Shown: positions 8,178 to 17,070 of the stretch, piece by piece
How the letters are laid out: every line of letters starts with the position of its first letter
How positions within the stretch are numbered: the stretch's first letter is position 1
Notes under the pieces: model-generated
What the model saw: only the letters and a program-made list of their open reading frames with translations
Databases searched by the model: none
Told to the model about the DNA's origin: nothing
Made by a program: the position numbers and the translations under genes
Assembly (NCBI RefSeq): GCF_001956045.1
Contig: NZ_MRTH01000063.1
Location: 1 to 23,280 of the forward strand
DNA from: Paenibacillus sp. FSL H7-0331
Lineage (GTDB): Bacteria; Bacillota; Bacilli; Paenibacillales; NBRC-103111
Direction of reading: 5' to 3'
Length of the DNA: 23,280 nt

Positions 8178-10027
8178 CGAAATCGGGAAAGCGGATTAGG
8201 CGCATCCTGAAGACGAACCTCCGAATCCCCGAACAGCCGCCGTGCTGTCAATTGTTCCACCTGGATTGACTCGGCAAATAAATCAAATACTCGATAACGC
8301 GCTTCGTGCTGCGGATAAGTCTGACGGTAATCGTGTATAACCTGTGCGGCCATTCCCCAGAATTGTTCTTCCTTCAAGCCATAGTGTTCTTCCAGAAATA
8401 AACAGAGCTCGGCGAGATTGATGAAGAAAAAAGCATCGTGGACGAAATCCCGTACAACCGCAGCATGATCCGTTTCGATGAAGGAATTCGGGTTGATCCT
8501 CGTATGATGTCCCGGAAGCGCGTGCAGCTTAGGGCAGACCTCTGGATTTGCCAGATGCGTCCTTGAAAACCGGATCCCATCATGAAAATCCTTGAAGGCA
8601 ATACGAACCGGTACACCGTCACGATGAATCAGAATCATATTTTGGGCATGCGATTCCAAGGCTACGCCATGTGCAAATAACAGATGAAGCAGAGGCTCGA
8701 TGGATACCTTTAGCAGCCTGCCCGTCCAAGCCTCAACGCCTTCCTTTTGTACCCATGGATCAATGAATTGGCGGTTGGAGCGATCTACATGGCATAGCGC
8801 ATTGAATGGCAGAGCTTCCTCGCCGCTTCGCAGATAACCATGGAGGCTTTCCCGCCAGATTGCGCCGAGTGTGCCGTAAGCCCGCGGTCGCATCGTCTCT
8901 GACCATGTCTCGTGGTCATAAGCGACTCCAGCCACCTCACGCAGCAGTACAAAATCAAGCCGCTGTGCAACTGGGTCGTCTTTTACAAGGGAATAGAGCC
9001 AGTCAGAAATGATCGGAGCATTCAGTACGGTGTGCTTGGCAAGTGTTCGACCAGTCGATGTATTCGTAAGATTCATCGGAAGCTTCAGATAGCTTTTTTC
9101 CTTAGAGCTGGCATTGGCAAGTGTACGAATCGATTGCTGTGGGCGGTATTCCTCCGTGCCCTCACCGATCATGATAATTCTTCCGTCTGCAAGCTGGCGA
9201 TTAAAGACGCGGACAATGGTTTCCCGCCACTGCCAAGGATGGACTGGAATCAATCGGTATTGATCGTAAGACTTCCCGACTGCTTCAAGTCTGGATTTAA
9301 AGTCAGCAAGCAAATCGGCTCCAAGCTCTGCTTCCAAAAATTGTTCGTAATCCAGTGTTGAGGATTGGGCAGCCACGCTTTCATTGGTTAATACCCCCAA
9401 CCACAAGGGTTTGATGAGCGGTTTAAATTCCGGACCATAGGTCATATTGTCATCAGGATTAAAGCCAATTCTGGATTTGTAGCATGGGTGGTAGGGATGC
9501 CCGTCCATAATGTTCGCTTCCAGCTCATCGTAGGCGCGTTCCTGACCCGTCAGCTCACGATGCGGATTGGCATATTGCGCCTGCGTGTCTTTGATAAGCG
9601 TTTGTTCCAGCTCTTCGACAAAGGTATCGAGGCGGCTGTGCTGGACAACTGGCGCCAGCACCTCGGATACGAATTCGCCCAACCGCGCTTCGGTAGTGGT
9701 ACCATCCGGTCCAACCCGCTCGATCGCGGTTAGGCGATTCAGGCGAATCCGGCCGAAGCTCATCTTTTTACTGCCGTAGCAGGTGTAGGAAAGAGGCAAG
9801 CCCTCTGATAAGGACAGGCCTTTTATAATGATTCTCGGACCATCCGAAGGCGGTACCAACTCGTCATTCATGGCTGAAAATTCAACAATATGCTCATAAA
9901 TCAATGATTCCAGTAATTGACGAAGTATTCTTTTCTCCACACTTGCATACTCAGATGATTGTAAGGCTGCCAACCATTCGCCACCTGCTATTGTTAATGG
10001 CTTCTCTTGGATTTGCTGTCCGTTCAT
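8174..10027 (-). CDS. NIS siderophore synthetase, SbnF-like
   Basis: A 617-residue IucA/IucC-family synthetase. The substrate and ATP motifs read GHPYHPCYKSR (about 176-186), HPWQW (263-267), SIRTLAN, SHAQN and FKDFHDGIRF. SbnF adds the second L-diaminopropionate to the decarboxylated citryl intermediate. I assign it as SbnF because it sits directly before sbnG as in Staphylococcus and because its length is close to normal for the family. The start at 10027 overlaps the sbnE stop as ATGA and has GGGAGGA seven bases upstream, a clear case of translational coupling. Family membership is certain from the motifs; the exact acceptor specificity is inferred. Confidence 0.88.
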   Translation of the reverse strand: MNGQQIQEKPLTIAGGEWLAALQSSEYASVEKRILRQLLESLIYEHIVEFSAMNDELVPPSDGPRIIIKGLSLSEGLPLSYTCYGSKKMSFGRIRLNRLTAIERVGPDGTTTEARLGEFVSEVLAPVVQHSRLDTFVEELEQTLIKDTQAQYANPHRELTGQERAYDELEANIMDGHPYHPCYKSRIGFNPDDNMTYGPEFKPLIKPLWLGVLTNESVAAQSSTLDYEQFLEAELGADLLADFKSRLEAVGKSYDQYRLIPVHPWQWRETIVRVFNRQLADGRIIMIGEGTEEYRPQQSIRTLANASSKEKSYLKLPMNLTNTSTGRTLAKHTVLNAPIISDWLYSLVKDDPVAQRLDFVLLREVAGVAYDHETWSETMRPRAYGTLGAIWRESLHGYLRSGEEALPFNALCHVDRSNRQFIDPWVQKEGVEAWTGRLLKVSIEPLLHLLFAHGVALESHAQNMILIHRDGVPVRIAFKDFHDGIRFSRTHLANPEVCPKLHALPGHHTRINPNSFIETDHAAVVRDFVHDAFFFINLAELCLFLEEHYGLKEEQFWGMAAQVIHDYRQTYPQHEARYRVFDLFAESIQVEQLTARRLFGDSEVRLQDAPNPLSRFR

Positions 10028-12048
10028 GGGTTCCTCCCGCTTTCGTAGATCGGATTGCGCATCGGCACATAATCGGGTGTCTCGCTACGCTCCTGAAACC
10101 GGCTGATCAAGTTCGCTTTTGCCGGTAAATCGGGGTTTTCCAGCAAATCATGGATGTACCCTCCGGACGGGCTGGCTGCATCCATGACCGCTAGCTCCTT
10201 CAGCAGCACGCTGCGGACGGTGTGCCAATAAAAACCTTCATCCAATTTGTTAATTCGTGCAATGGTATGAATTAAAGCTCCCAAATGGTTAACGAAAAAA
10301 TAATATTTCAACCTCTCCCAAGCTTCGGTCTCCGTATACAGAACCGGGCTGCCCGTAGGAATGAGCTGGGGGGTCCAGCCGTGCTTCTCTGCCTGGCAGC
10401 GATTGACGCTGATTCCCTCCAGATCACGCACGTAATAGCGAACTGGAAGCCCTTTTTCAAGCGTGACCAGCGAATTTTGCACATGGGCCTCAAGACTGAT
10501 ACCCGCCTCGGTATACAAACGAATAAGCGGGAGCATGGACAGCTCCAGGTAAGCGGTGAGCCATACTTGCCAATCCGGCAGCATGCCGTCATTGGATTGC
10601 CGCGCTGCCGTGAACAATAGCGGCTCGTCACTGCCTGGCGGTTGCTCCAGTAAAGCGGCCAGGACAAAGCAGGCTGCCTGCTCGACTGTCGTCAACTGCG
10701 CGGCTTCGCGGTAAACAACCGCAAAAGAAGCCAGCAATTGCTCCCGCTCGGGCTCGGTAACCCCTGGAAAGTCAATGGTTTGATAACCGATCTCGGCCAA
10801 TATGTGCATTCCCCGACTGGCACTTGCCGAACTGCCTGATTGAAAGGCCGACAGAACAATCGCCGCATCCATCGTGCGGCGCACCTGCTCAGTGGTATTC
10901 TCGCGAATGAAATTCGTAATTCGTACATGTAGAGGCAGCTTGTAAAACATCTGCTCCTGCGGATCCCAGACTGTGCGGACCGATGATGTCGGATATACGG
11001 CTTGTGCTTGTCCCTGCCCTTGGCTGATCGGTCCCAAATCAACGAGTTTGTCCTGCCGGATAAACTCCGCGACAAGCGGTTGCGCGCAAACATATTTCAT
11101 CTGCCACGGATGAAGCGGCAGCAGGCTGTAGGCTTCTATCCTGCTGCCAAGCTTATGCTGTGCAGCCTCCTGAACCGCAGCAGGCAAGGCCGGGCGATGC
11201 CCGATCCATTCCTCACGGATCAGCTCTTTGGATACGGCCATGTAATGCAAGGCAAAGACTGCGCCCATTTCTGGCGCATACTGAACCAGCTCCAGATCCG
11301 TGAAGCCCTCGGAGCTTTTGGGTGTCGGATGGAACGGATGCCCGTACAACATGGATTGCTCCGACCGGATATAGTCCAGCGGACGGGCGGAGACGTTCGT
11401 ACCCGACAGCTGCGCCCGCTCCAGATACAGTGCCATTCGTCTGATGCTGTTGCCAATCTGCTTGCTCATTTCCAGGCTGCGACTTTCCCGCGTCGCTTCC
11501 TGCTCGCGGAAGCTGACCTCGGCAAGCAGGAGATCCATGATCTGCCTGGGGCCAGACGCAACAGGGATCTGGCTGGAGGCCGATTCAGACTTGGAATCGG
11601 GCGAAGGAATGATGTAATAGCTTGTCCCATACCGATGCTGCCCGGTTATTGAATAATATTCGATAATTCCGGCTATCATTGCTTGTGTCAAGGGGAGCGG
11701 CAATACAAATACAGCTCCGATTAAGCTTTCGCCGCTAGCCTGCCTTAGCAGCAATCCCAGCTCGACTGCTAGGAGGTTATGTTTCTCTGTTTGAGTGGTT
11801 ATGCGGTCTGCTTTGGTCTGCAGTCCGTCTTCAAATGGGGCCGCCGTATCAAACCAAGGCGCAGTACCTGCTCCAGCCATACCTACCTGATAGGTGCCAG
11901 TAGTTTCCGGTGTGCCTTCTAAATCTCTTAGATCGAATATGCCTGTTTCCCGCAGGTAGCTGTTCAGCAACCCGCGCAAAGCAGCTTGCTCCGCCAGTCC
12001 CAGGCTGCCTTCGGCTTGAGTCGTGAGGGTTGTAAATGGGTGCAGCAT
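10024..12048 (-). CDS. NIS siderophore synthetase, SbnE-like
   Basis: An IucA/IucC-family synthetase. Numbered from the upstream ATG at 12084, GHPFHPTPKS is at 248-257, HPWQ at 325-328, YPTSSVRTV follows, then KLPLHVRITNFIREN, EAHVQN and VRDLEGI. These phrases closely resemble what I remember of staphylococcal SbnE, the type A enzyme that joins citrate to the first L-diaminopropionate. I prefer the ATG at 12048 (674 residues): AGGAGG (12059-12064) lies ten bases before it, while the ATG at 12084 has none. The protein is still about 100 residues longer than typical SbnE, the excess being in the N-terminal 200 residues. It follows sbnB closely. Confidence 0.88.
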   Translation of the reverse strand: MLHPFTTLTTQAEGSLGLAEQAALRGLLNSYLRETGIFDLRDLEGTPETTGTYQVGMAGAGTAPWFDTAAPFEDGLQTKADRITTQTEKHNLLAVELGLLLRQASGESLIGAVFVLPLPLTQAMIAGIIEYYSITGQHRYGTSYYIIPSPDSKSESASSQIPVASGPRQIMDLLLAEVSFREQEATRESRSLEMSKQIGNSIRRMALYLERAQLSGTNVSARPLDYIRSEQSMLYGHPFHPTPKSSEGFTDLELVQYAPEMGAVFALHYMAVSKELIREEWIGHRPALPAAVQEAAQHKLGSRIEAYSLLPLHPWQMKYVCAQPLVAEFIRQDKLVDLGPISQGQGQAQAVYPTSSVRTVWDPQEQMFYKLPLHVRITNFIRENTTEQVRRTMDAAIVLSAFQSGSSASASRGMHILAEIGYQTIDFPGVTEPEREQLLASFAVVYREAAQLTTVEQAACFVLAALLEQPPGSDEPLLFTAARQSNDGMLPDWQVWLTAYLELSMLPLIRLYTEAGISLEAHVQNSLVTLEKGLPVRYYVRDLEGISVNRCQAEKHGWTPQLIPTGSPVLYTETEAWERLKYYFFVNHLGALIHTIARINKLDEGFYWHTVRSVLLKELAVMDAASPSGGYIHDLLENPDLPAKANLISRFQERSETPDYVPMRNPIYESGRNP

Positions 12049-12093
12049 GTCTTTCTGTCCTCCTCTTCGCGGTCCTACTGTCATGTCGAGCGT

Positions 12094-13161
12094 TTAATAT
12101 AGCGGCAGCTTCACGCCAACTCCTTCCTTGAGTGCCTGTAAATAGATCAAGCGGGCGCAAGCAATATCTTCAATGGCCATTCCCATCGGGTTCAAAATTA
12201 TAATTTCGTCATCATGCTCACGGCCCGGCTTTGCGCCGACTACAATCTCGCCCAGCTCAGCATAAAGCTGTTCTCTGGAGAACCTTCCTTCCAGCACGAG
12301 CTGGTTCAGCACTTTCTTTTCGCGATTCGACTGTTCCCAGTCATCTACAATCACTTTATCGGCTTGCAGATAAACATCCTTGTGGACGTCCATAATCGAG
12401 ATATTGCTAATGAAAGCTCCCTTGCGCAGCCATTCGTACGGGATATACGGGGTATCCGTTACGGTGCACGTTACAACAAGCTCACCTTCGCGAACAGCCT
12501 GCTCAGCGTTGTCCGCAACTGTAATGTTCACTTGAGGGAACTGTCCACGTAGTTGGTCAGCCAGCCGTTCTGCTGCAGCAGTTGATTGGTCGAACAAATG
12601 GAGTTCTTGCACATGGTCAAACTGCTCTAGCAACGAGGTCAACTGTGCCTTGGCAATCAACCCGCAGCCAACGCAGGCTATCGTCCTGAAGCCGACGCGT
12701 GCGAGATGCTTGGCTGCGACAACGGTCACGGCCGCTGTCCGCATGCTGCTGATCAACCCGGCTTCGAGTACAGCGATGGGAAAATGGCTCTCGGCATCGT
12801 TCAGCACGATGACGCCGCTTGCCCGTTCCTTTCCTCTGGCCTGTGGATTGTCGTGCTTGCTGCCGATCCATTTGATACCGGATAAAGGAAATTGGCCTCC
12901 GATATAGGCGGGCATCGCAATGATCCGGTCGGCAATATGTCCATTCTTGCCTGCTGAGCGTAAATAAGGCTTCAATGGCTGGACGTAGTCACCCCCAGCA
13001 TGTAGGGAAAGTGCCTCCTCCAGCGCTTGGGTGTACAGCCGCGAGGAACCGCCGCCAAGCTTGGCAATCGTCTCGCGATTCAAGTAAAGCATCTCGGGCC
13101 ATTCAGGCTCAGCTTTCTCTGTAGCACGCAAGCCTTGCTGCAATTGTGATTGATCGATCAT
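12094..13161 (-). CDS. N-(2-amino-2-carboxyethyl)-L-glutamate dehydrogenase, SbnB-like
   Basis: A 355-residue member of the ornithine cyclodeaminase/mu-crystallin family. SbnB uses NAD to cleave the SbnA product oxidatively into L-2,3-diaminopropionate and 2-oxoglutarate, both of which are building blocks of staphyloferrin B. The nucleotide-binding loop VGCGLIA is at about 164-170. DYVQPLKPYLR (58-68), KWIGS (97-101) and SMRTAA (139-144) match the family's substrate side. About 20 residues precede the usual start region (MLYLNRE), but AAAGGTGA six bases before the ATG at 13161 supports the longer form. A 35-base gap separates it from sbnA. Confidence 0.93.
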   Translation of the reverse strand: MIDQSQLQQGLRATEKAEPEWPEMLYLNRETIAKLGGGSSRLYTQALEEALSLHAGGDYVQPLKPYLRSAGKNGHIADRIIAMPAYIGGQFPLSGIKWIGSKHDNPQARGKERASGVIVLNDAESHFPIAVLEAGLISSMRTAAVTVVAAKHLARVGFRTIACVGCGLIAKAQLTSLLEQFDHVQELHLFDQSTAAAERLADQLRGQFPQVNITVADNAEQAVREGELVVTCTVTDTPYIPYEWLRKGAFISNISIMDVHKDVYLQADKVIVDDWEQSNREKKVLNQLVLEGRFSREQLYAELGEIVVGAKPGREHDDEIIILNPMGMAIEDIACARLIYLQALKEGVGVKLPLY

Positions 13162-13196
13162 CTGGTGTCACCTTTCGTATTTAGAATTTGGATGTA

Positions 13197-14189
13197 TCAA
13201 GGTAATTGGGCTACCCACTGATCGTCGTAGATAAGATCGAGGTAACGGTCACCTCGGTCGGGAAGTAGTGTAACTATGCGTAAGGGCTTGTCTGGTGCTG
13301 CATCAAGCGTCGGCAGCAGCTTGCGAATCGCAGCGACAATAGAGCCGGACGATCCGCCTGCAAAAATTCCCTCATGCTTCAGCAAGTCTCTGCAGCCTTG
13401 TGCGGATTCCTTGTCTGTAATGTGGAAAGCCGTATCGACCTCAGCGGCATTCAAAATTTCAGGAACACGGCTGGCTCCAATGCCTGGTAATTCCCGTTTG
13501 CCGGGCGCGCCGCCAAAAAGGATGGATCCAACTGCATCAACGGCAACGACTCGCAAGGCGGGATATTTTTCACGCATTTTACGGCTTGTCCCCATAATGC
13601 TGCCGGAAGTGCTGACTCCGGCGATAAAAATATCCACGTGGTCCAACGATGCAGTAATTTCTGATCCTGTGCCCGAATAATGAGCCTTCCAGTTATTTTC
13701 GTTCGCGTATTGATTCACCCAGAATCCCTGAGGAATCGTCTGGAGTAGCTCATTGACTTTGCGGATTCGTGTTTTCAGGAAGCCTCCTTGGTCGTCACGC
13801 TCCTCGACCATTTCGATATGGGCTCCCATCTGTCTCATAATATTTAGATTTGAAGCTGCGATCTTCGGATCCACTACGCAGGTTACAGATAGCCCGTAGA
13901 CCCTCCCCATCATGGCGAGCGCTACGCCCAAATTGCCAGAGGTGCTTTCGATCAAATGCGATTGGCTATTGATGGTGCCGTTGCTGAGCCCTTGCTCAAT
14001 AATGTAACGAGCAGGCCGATCCTTCATGCTTCCGCCGGGATTCATATATTCCAGCTTGGCGATGACCTGCACATTTTTTTGTGGAAACAGCCTGTTTAAA
14101 TGAACGAGTGGAGTTTGCCCAACACATTCGGCAACCGAGTTTCTGACTGTTGCTATGGACGGGTCCACTTGCAATAAAGATGACATCAT
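13197..14189 (-). CDS. N-(2-amino-2-carboxyethyl)-L-glutamate synthase, SbnA-like
   Basis: A 330-residue PLP enzyme of the cysteine synthase/cystathionine beta-synthase fold. SbnA condenses O-phospho-L-serine with L-glutamate, the first step to diaminopropionate. The PLP lysine is Lys56 in GGSMKDRPA. STSGNLG (83-89) contacts substrate and cofactor, and GVSTSGS (191-197) is the phosphate-binding loop. The Gly in GNLG and the pairing with sbnB support SbnA over an ordinary cysteine synthase. Two adjacent ATG codons follow AAGGAGGAA; the second (14186) has the better spacing. It is the first gene of the main operon, with a near-consensus Fur box 53 bases upstream. Confidence 0.93.
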   Translation of the reverse strand: MMSSLLQVDPSIATVRNSVAECVGQTPLVHLNRLFPQKNVQVIAKLEYMNPGGSMKDRPARYIIEQGLSNGTINSQSHLIESTSGNLGVALAMMGRVYGLSVTCVVDPKIAASNLNIMRQMGAHIEMVEERDDQGGFLKTRIRKVNELLQTIPQGFWVNQYANENNWKAHYSGTGSEITASLDHVDIFIAGVSTSGSIMGTSRKMREKYPALRVVAVDAVGSILFGGAPGKRELPGIGASRVPEILNAAEVDTAFHITDKESAQGCRDLLKHEGIFAGGSSGSIVAAIRKLLPTLDAAPDKPLRIVTLLPDRGDRYLDLIYDDQWVAQLP

Positions 14190-14241
14190 CGTTCCTCCTT
14201 ATGCTCCTATTAAATACCATAATCAGCTCACTCTGTACTCA

Positions 14242-14260
14242 GACAATGATAATCATTATC
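14242..14260 (-). promoter_or_regulatory. Fur box controlling sbnA-B-E-F-G-H-C
   Basis: GACAATGATAATCATTATC matches the classical 19-bp Fur consensus GATAATGATAATCATTATC at 18 of 19 positions. It lies between the monooxygenase stop (14399) and the sbnA start (14189). On the minus strand a possible -35 TTGTCT overlaps its downstream edge, with GATTAT 16 bases later as a -10, but these are weak. Iron-bound Fur would block this promoter; seven genes follow without a gap large enough for another one. Confidence 0.9.
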
Positions 14261-14398
14261 ATCATTTGCAGCCTATCGTAGCATAAGCATAAAAGCAGCG
14301 TAAATGACCCAATCGGATAATCCTTTTTATCCATTTGAAGTAGATAACTGGAAATTATGAATAACCGATAGAGATTCTGTGTAGATGGCAATCCCAGC

Positions 14399-15739
14399 TT
14401 ACACGGGCTGGACAACCTTGCCGAGAGGTCGTTTCAGCCCCAAGTGGTCCCTGAGAGTTCTTCCGGTATACTCCGTTCTGAATACGCCGCGTCTTTGCAG
14501 CTCAGGCACAACGAGGCTAATAAAATCCTCAAAGCCGCCTGGGAAATAAGGAGGCATAACATTAAAGCCATCCGCTGCCTCCTTAACCAGCCATTCCTCC
14601 ATAACATCGGCTATATACTCCGGTGTGCCCGCTACCGTATAATGACCCCGTGCGCTGGCTGTGTGCAAGATAAGCTGGCGAATCGTCAAATTATCCTTGC
14701 GGACCATTTCCGAGAACATTTGGAAGCGAGCCTTTTGCCCCTTTATTTTATCAATGGATGGCAGCTCATCCAGAGGTAGAGGGCAGTCCAATGGATATTG
14801 GGAAAGATTCGTTTCAAACAAATTGGAGAGGCGTACAAGCCCGAGCTCAATAGACGCCAATTGTGTCAGCTGCTCCTTCTTTTCAAGTGCTTCCGCCTCG
14901 GTCACACCAACAATCGGGCTAAAGCCTGGCAAAATTTTCAGATCCTCACGGGAACGACCATACTTCTGCATTCTCTGCTTAACATCGACATAGAAGCTAA
15001 TCCCATGCTCCAGTGTGTCCTGTGCGGTAAAAATAACTTCAGCTGTTTCTGCTGCGAGATCTTTTCCGGCTTCGGAAGAGCCTGCTTGGATGAGTACCGG
15101 GTAGCCCTGTGGTGAACGGCAAATATTTAATGGGCCACGCACTGTAAAATGCTTGCCCTGATGATGAATCGGATGAATTTTGTTGTCAAAATCTGTATAA
15201 ATGCCCGTCTCTTTATTGGCAACGATCGCATCATCATCCCAGCTATCCCATAATCCCTTCAACACGTCGAGAAACTCCTTAGCCCGCTCGTAGCGCTCCT
15301 CATGCTTGGGATGCTGGTCTATACCGAAATTAACAGCAGTTACGTCTCCTACAGAGGTCACGCTGTTCCAGCCAGCTCGTCCACCGCTGATATGGTCGAG
15401 TGAGGCAAACATTCTTGCAACGTTGTAAGGCTCGCTATAGGTGGTCGATACGGTGCCGATCAGGCCGATACGTTCCGTACCCATCGCCAGAGCGGACAGC
15501 ATCGTGAAAGGCTCCAGGCCCGCTGTGACCTTGTACTTGATAGCAGGTGTCAGCACCAACGCATCTGCAAGAAACAATGAATCCAGCTTGGCTCCTTCAG
15601 CCATTTGGGCTAGCTTCGTGTAATAACGAATGTCGGTTGCCAACTCTGGCGTTGTAGCGGGATGACGCCACGAGGTTTCATGATGGCCGGTGCTCAACAT
15701 AAACAGATTCAAATGCATTTGTCGTTTTGGTGTACTCAT
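14399..15739 (-). CDS. NtaA/SnaA/DszA-family FMN-dependent monooxygenase
   Basis: A 446-residue bacterial luciferase-like flavin monooxygenase of the nitrilotriacetate monooxygenase A/pristinamycin synthase group. Marks are MHLNLFML at the N-terminus, SAGWNSVTS-type GRAGWNSVTSVG, HPKHEERYERAKEF, HFTVRGPLNICRSPQG and VLIQAGSSEAGKDLAA. Such enzymes use FMNH2 from a separate reductase to oxidise C-N or C-S bonds; NtaA and EmoA attack aminopolycarboxylate chelators. I chose ATG 15739 because AAAGGGGC lies about nine bases upstream; the longer frame to 15835 only overlaps the exporter gene. It follows the exporter by 17 bases and so should be in the same Fur-controlled unit. No flavin reductase is visible here. 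Its role in the siderophore locus is unknown. Confidence 0.9.
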   Translation of the reverse strand: MSTPKRQMHLNLFMLSTGHHETSWRHPATTPELATDIRYYTKLAQMAEGAKLDSLFLADALVLTPAIKYKVTAGLEPFTMLSALAMGTERIGLIGTVSTTYSEPYNVARMFASLDHISGGRAGWNSVTSVGDVTAVNFGIDQHPKHEERYERAKEFLDVLKGLWDSWDDDAIVANKETGIYTDFDNKIHPIHHQGKHFTVRGPLNICRSPQGYPVLIQAGSSEAGKDLAAETAEVIFTAQDTLEHGISFYVDVKQRMQKYGRSREDLKILPGFSPIVGVTEAEALEKKEQLTQLASIELGLVRLSNLFETNLSQYPLDCPLPLDELPSIDKIKGQKARFQMFSEMVRKDNLTIRQLILHTASARGHYTVAGTPEYIADVMEEWLVKEAADGFNVMPPYFPGGFEDFISLVVPELQRRGVFRTEYTGRTLRDHLGLKRPLGKVVQPV

Positions 15740-15756
15740 AACAACAGCCCCTTTGC

Positions 15757-17022
15757 TTATTTGGAAAGATGATAGCGTAAATCCGTTCGTGCGGTAAAAC
15801 GCAGCACCAGCAAGCCACCTGCGAGCATCATGCACCCATGTAATGTAAAAATGGACGAGGTGCTGTAAAGACCCCCCAAGAATCCACTGGCAAGAGGTCC
15901 AGCTATTTGTCCGATAAACAGTGTGCTTCTGGTGAATCCTAGCCTTTCACCCAACTGCTCCCCCTGTGAAGCCCGTGTCACCATAAGAAAAACGGACTGA
16001 ATTAACGCGGTCGATGCAAAGCCTTGCAGGATTCTTAAAGGAATAAACCAGGCAATACCCTGCGCGAAGGCTTGTACTAGAATGGCTAAGCTGCATAGGA
16101 AAGAGGCCACAAAATAAGTGCGGTTGACAGGGCTCCTGTCATTCCTCCTCCCCCACCAGGTAGAGGCCATCCAGGCGGAAGCCCAATTGACCGCTTGCAA
16201 AATACCGATCCAAACCGCAGTTTGCGAGGGACTGGTCAGATGCTGCTTGACATGCAGTGGCAGCACAGGCAGCAGTCCATGCAGGCTGAAATTGGCGCAT
16301 ATGCCTGCCAGCAGGAATATAAAAATTGTCCTTTCACGGACCAACCCGTCCAACTGCTTCAACATGCCAACAGGCTTAACCGCCTTTGAGAGAGCGGATT
16401 TGGACTCCTTTAAGCCAACCCAGCAGAGCAGTGTCCATAGAGCCAGCAAGCCACCAAGCAGCAGCAGTAAATAGTTGAATCCGAACCATCCGAATAGCAT
16501 GCCTCCAAGCAGAGGTCCCAGCATGGAGCCGGCCGCGAGGGCACCTTCGAGCTTGCCGCGCACACGGCCTTGCTCCTCGGGCTTGGCTTGAGATGCCGCC
16601 AAAGCGCCAACCGCATCGACGACACCGCCAAGCGCTCCTTGAAGCAAACGAAGGATGAATAGCTGAAATGGACTTGTCGCCAGTCCCATTGCGACCAGAA
16701 CAAGGGCGGAGCCGAGCAGTGCACGCACCACCATCCATTTGCGGCTCGTCCTGTCTCCCAATCTCCCCCATAATGGTGCTGTTAGCGCAGCTGTGACGGC
16801 AGGAGCCGCGAGGCTCAGGCCACTCCACATCAGGATTGAAGCTTGGTCGACCGCACCAAGCTGCTCCATGTAGAATGGAAGCAGCGGGGCGATTACCATT
16901 GAGCTCAATACCGACAGGAAATGGCTCCCCCAAAGTAAACGAAAACTTATTTTCCAATCATTTGTCATGCTTGTCGCCAGCCAGTCTCTCAATTGTGCAA
17001 AAGGCTTCCTCCCTTTCCACAT
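15757..17022 (-). CDS. MFS efflux transporter, probable siderophore exporter
   Basis: A 421-residue major facilitator protein with about twelve hydrophobic segments and the cytoplasmic loop motif PLWGRLGDRTSRK after segment 2, as in drug:H+ antiporters of the DHA1 type. Its place beside the Sbn genes and its own Fur box make it the likely counterpart of the exporter SbnD, although SbnD lies inside the operon in Staphylococcus. The start is uncertain: the ATG at 17022 has only a weak binding site, and an in-frame ATG at 16968 (MTNDWK) would begin at the usual distance before the first membrane segment. Export of this particular siderophore is inference. Confidence 0.85.
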   Translation of the reverse strand: MWKGRKPFAQLRDWLATSMTNDWKISFRLLWGSHFLSVLSSMVIAPLLPFYMEQLGAVDQASILMWSGLSLAAPAVTAALTAPLWGRLGDRTSRKWMVVRALLGSALVLVAMGLATSPFQLFILRLLQGALGGVVDAVGALAASQAKPEEQGRVRGKLEGALAAGSMLGPLLGGMLFGWFGFNYLLLLLGGLLALWTLLCWVGLKESKSALSKAVKPVGMLKQLDGLVRERTIFIFLLAGICANFSLHGLLPVLPLHVKQHLTSPSQTAVWIGILQAVNWASAWMASTWWGRRNDRSPVNRTYFVASFLCSLAILVQAFAQGIAWFIPLRILQGFASTALIQSVFLMVTRASQGEQLGERLGFTRSTLFIGQIAGPLASGFLGGLYSTSSIFTLHGCMMLAGGLLVLRFTARTDLRYHLSK

Positions 17023-17070
17023 AGCTTTTTGTTGCAGCGAGATCGTTTGAAAAGCAAAATCGCTGGTTAC

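Noticed and set aside
7684..8199. 171-codon plus-strand frame
   Set aside because: Antisense to the SbnG-like gene.
11002..11652. 216-codon plus-strand frame
   Set aside because: Antisense shadow of the SbnE-like synthetase, with no start signal.
12049..12084. Extra 12 N-terminal codons of the SbnE-like gene
   Set aside because: The AGGAGG site lies inside this stretch and points to the downstream ATG at 12048.
14310..14345. Hairpin GGATAA/TTATCC after the monooxygenase as a terminator
   Set aside because: Only a 6-bp AT-rich stem and no T-run on the minus strand.
16376..16957. 193-codon minus-strand frame
   Set aside because: Alternate frame of the MFS transporter gene, which has clear membrane segments and motif A.
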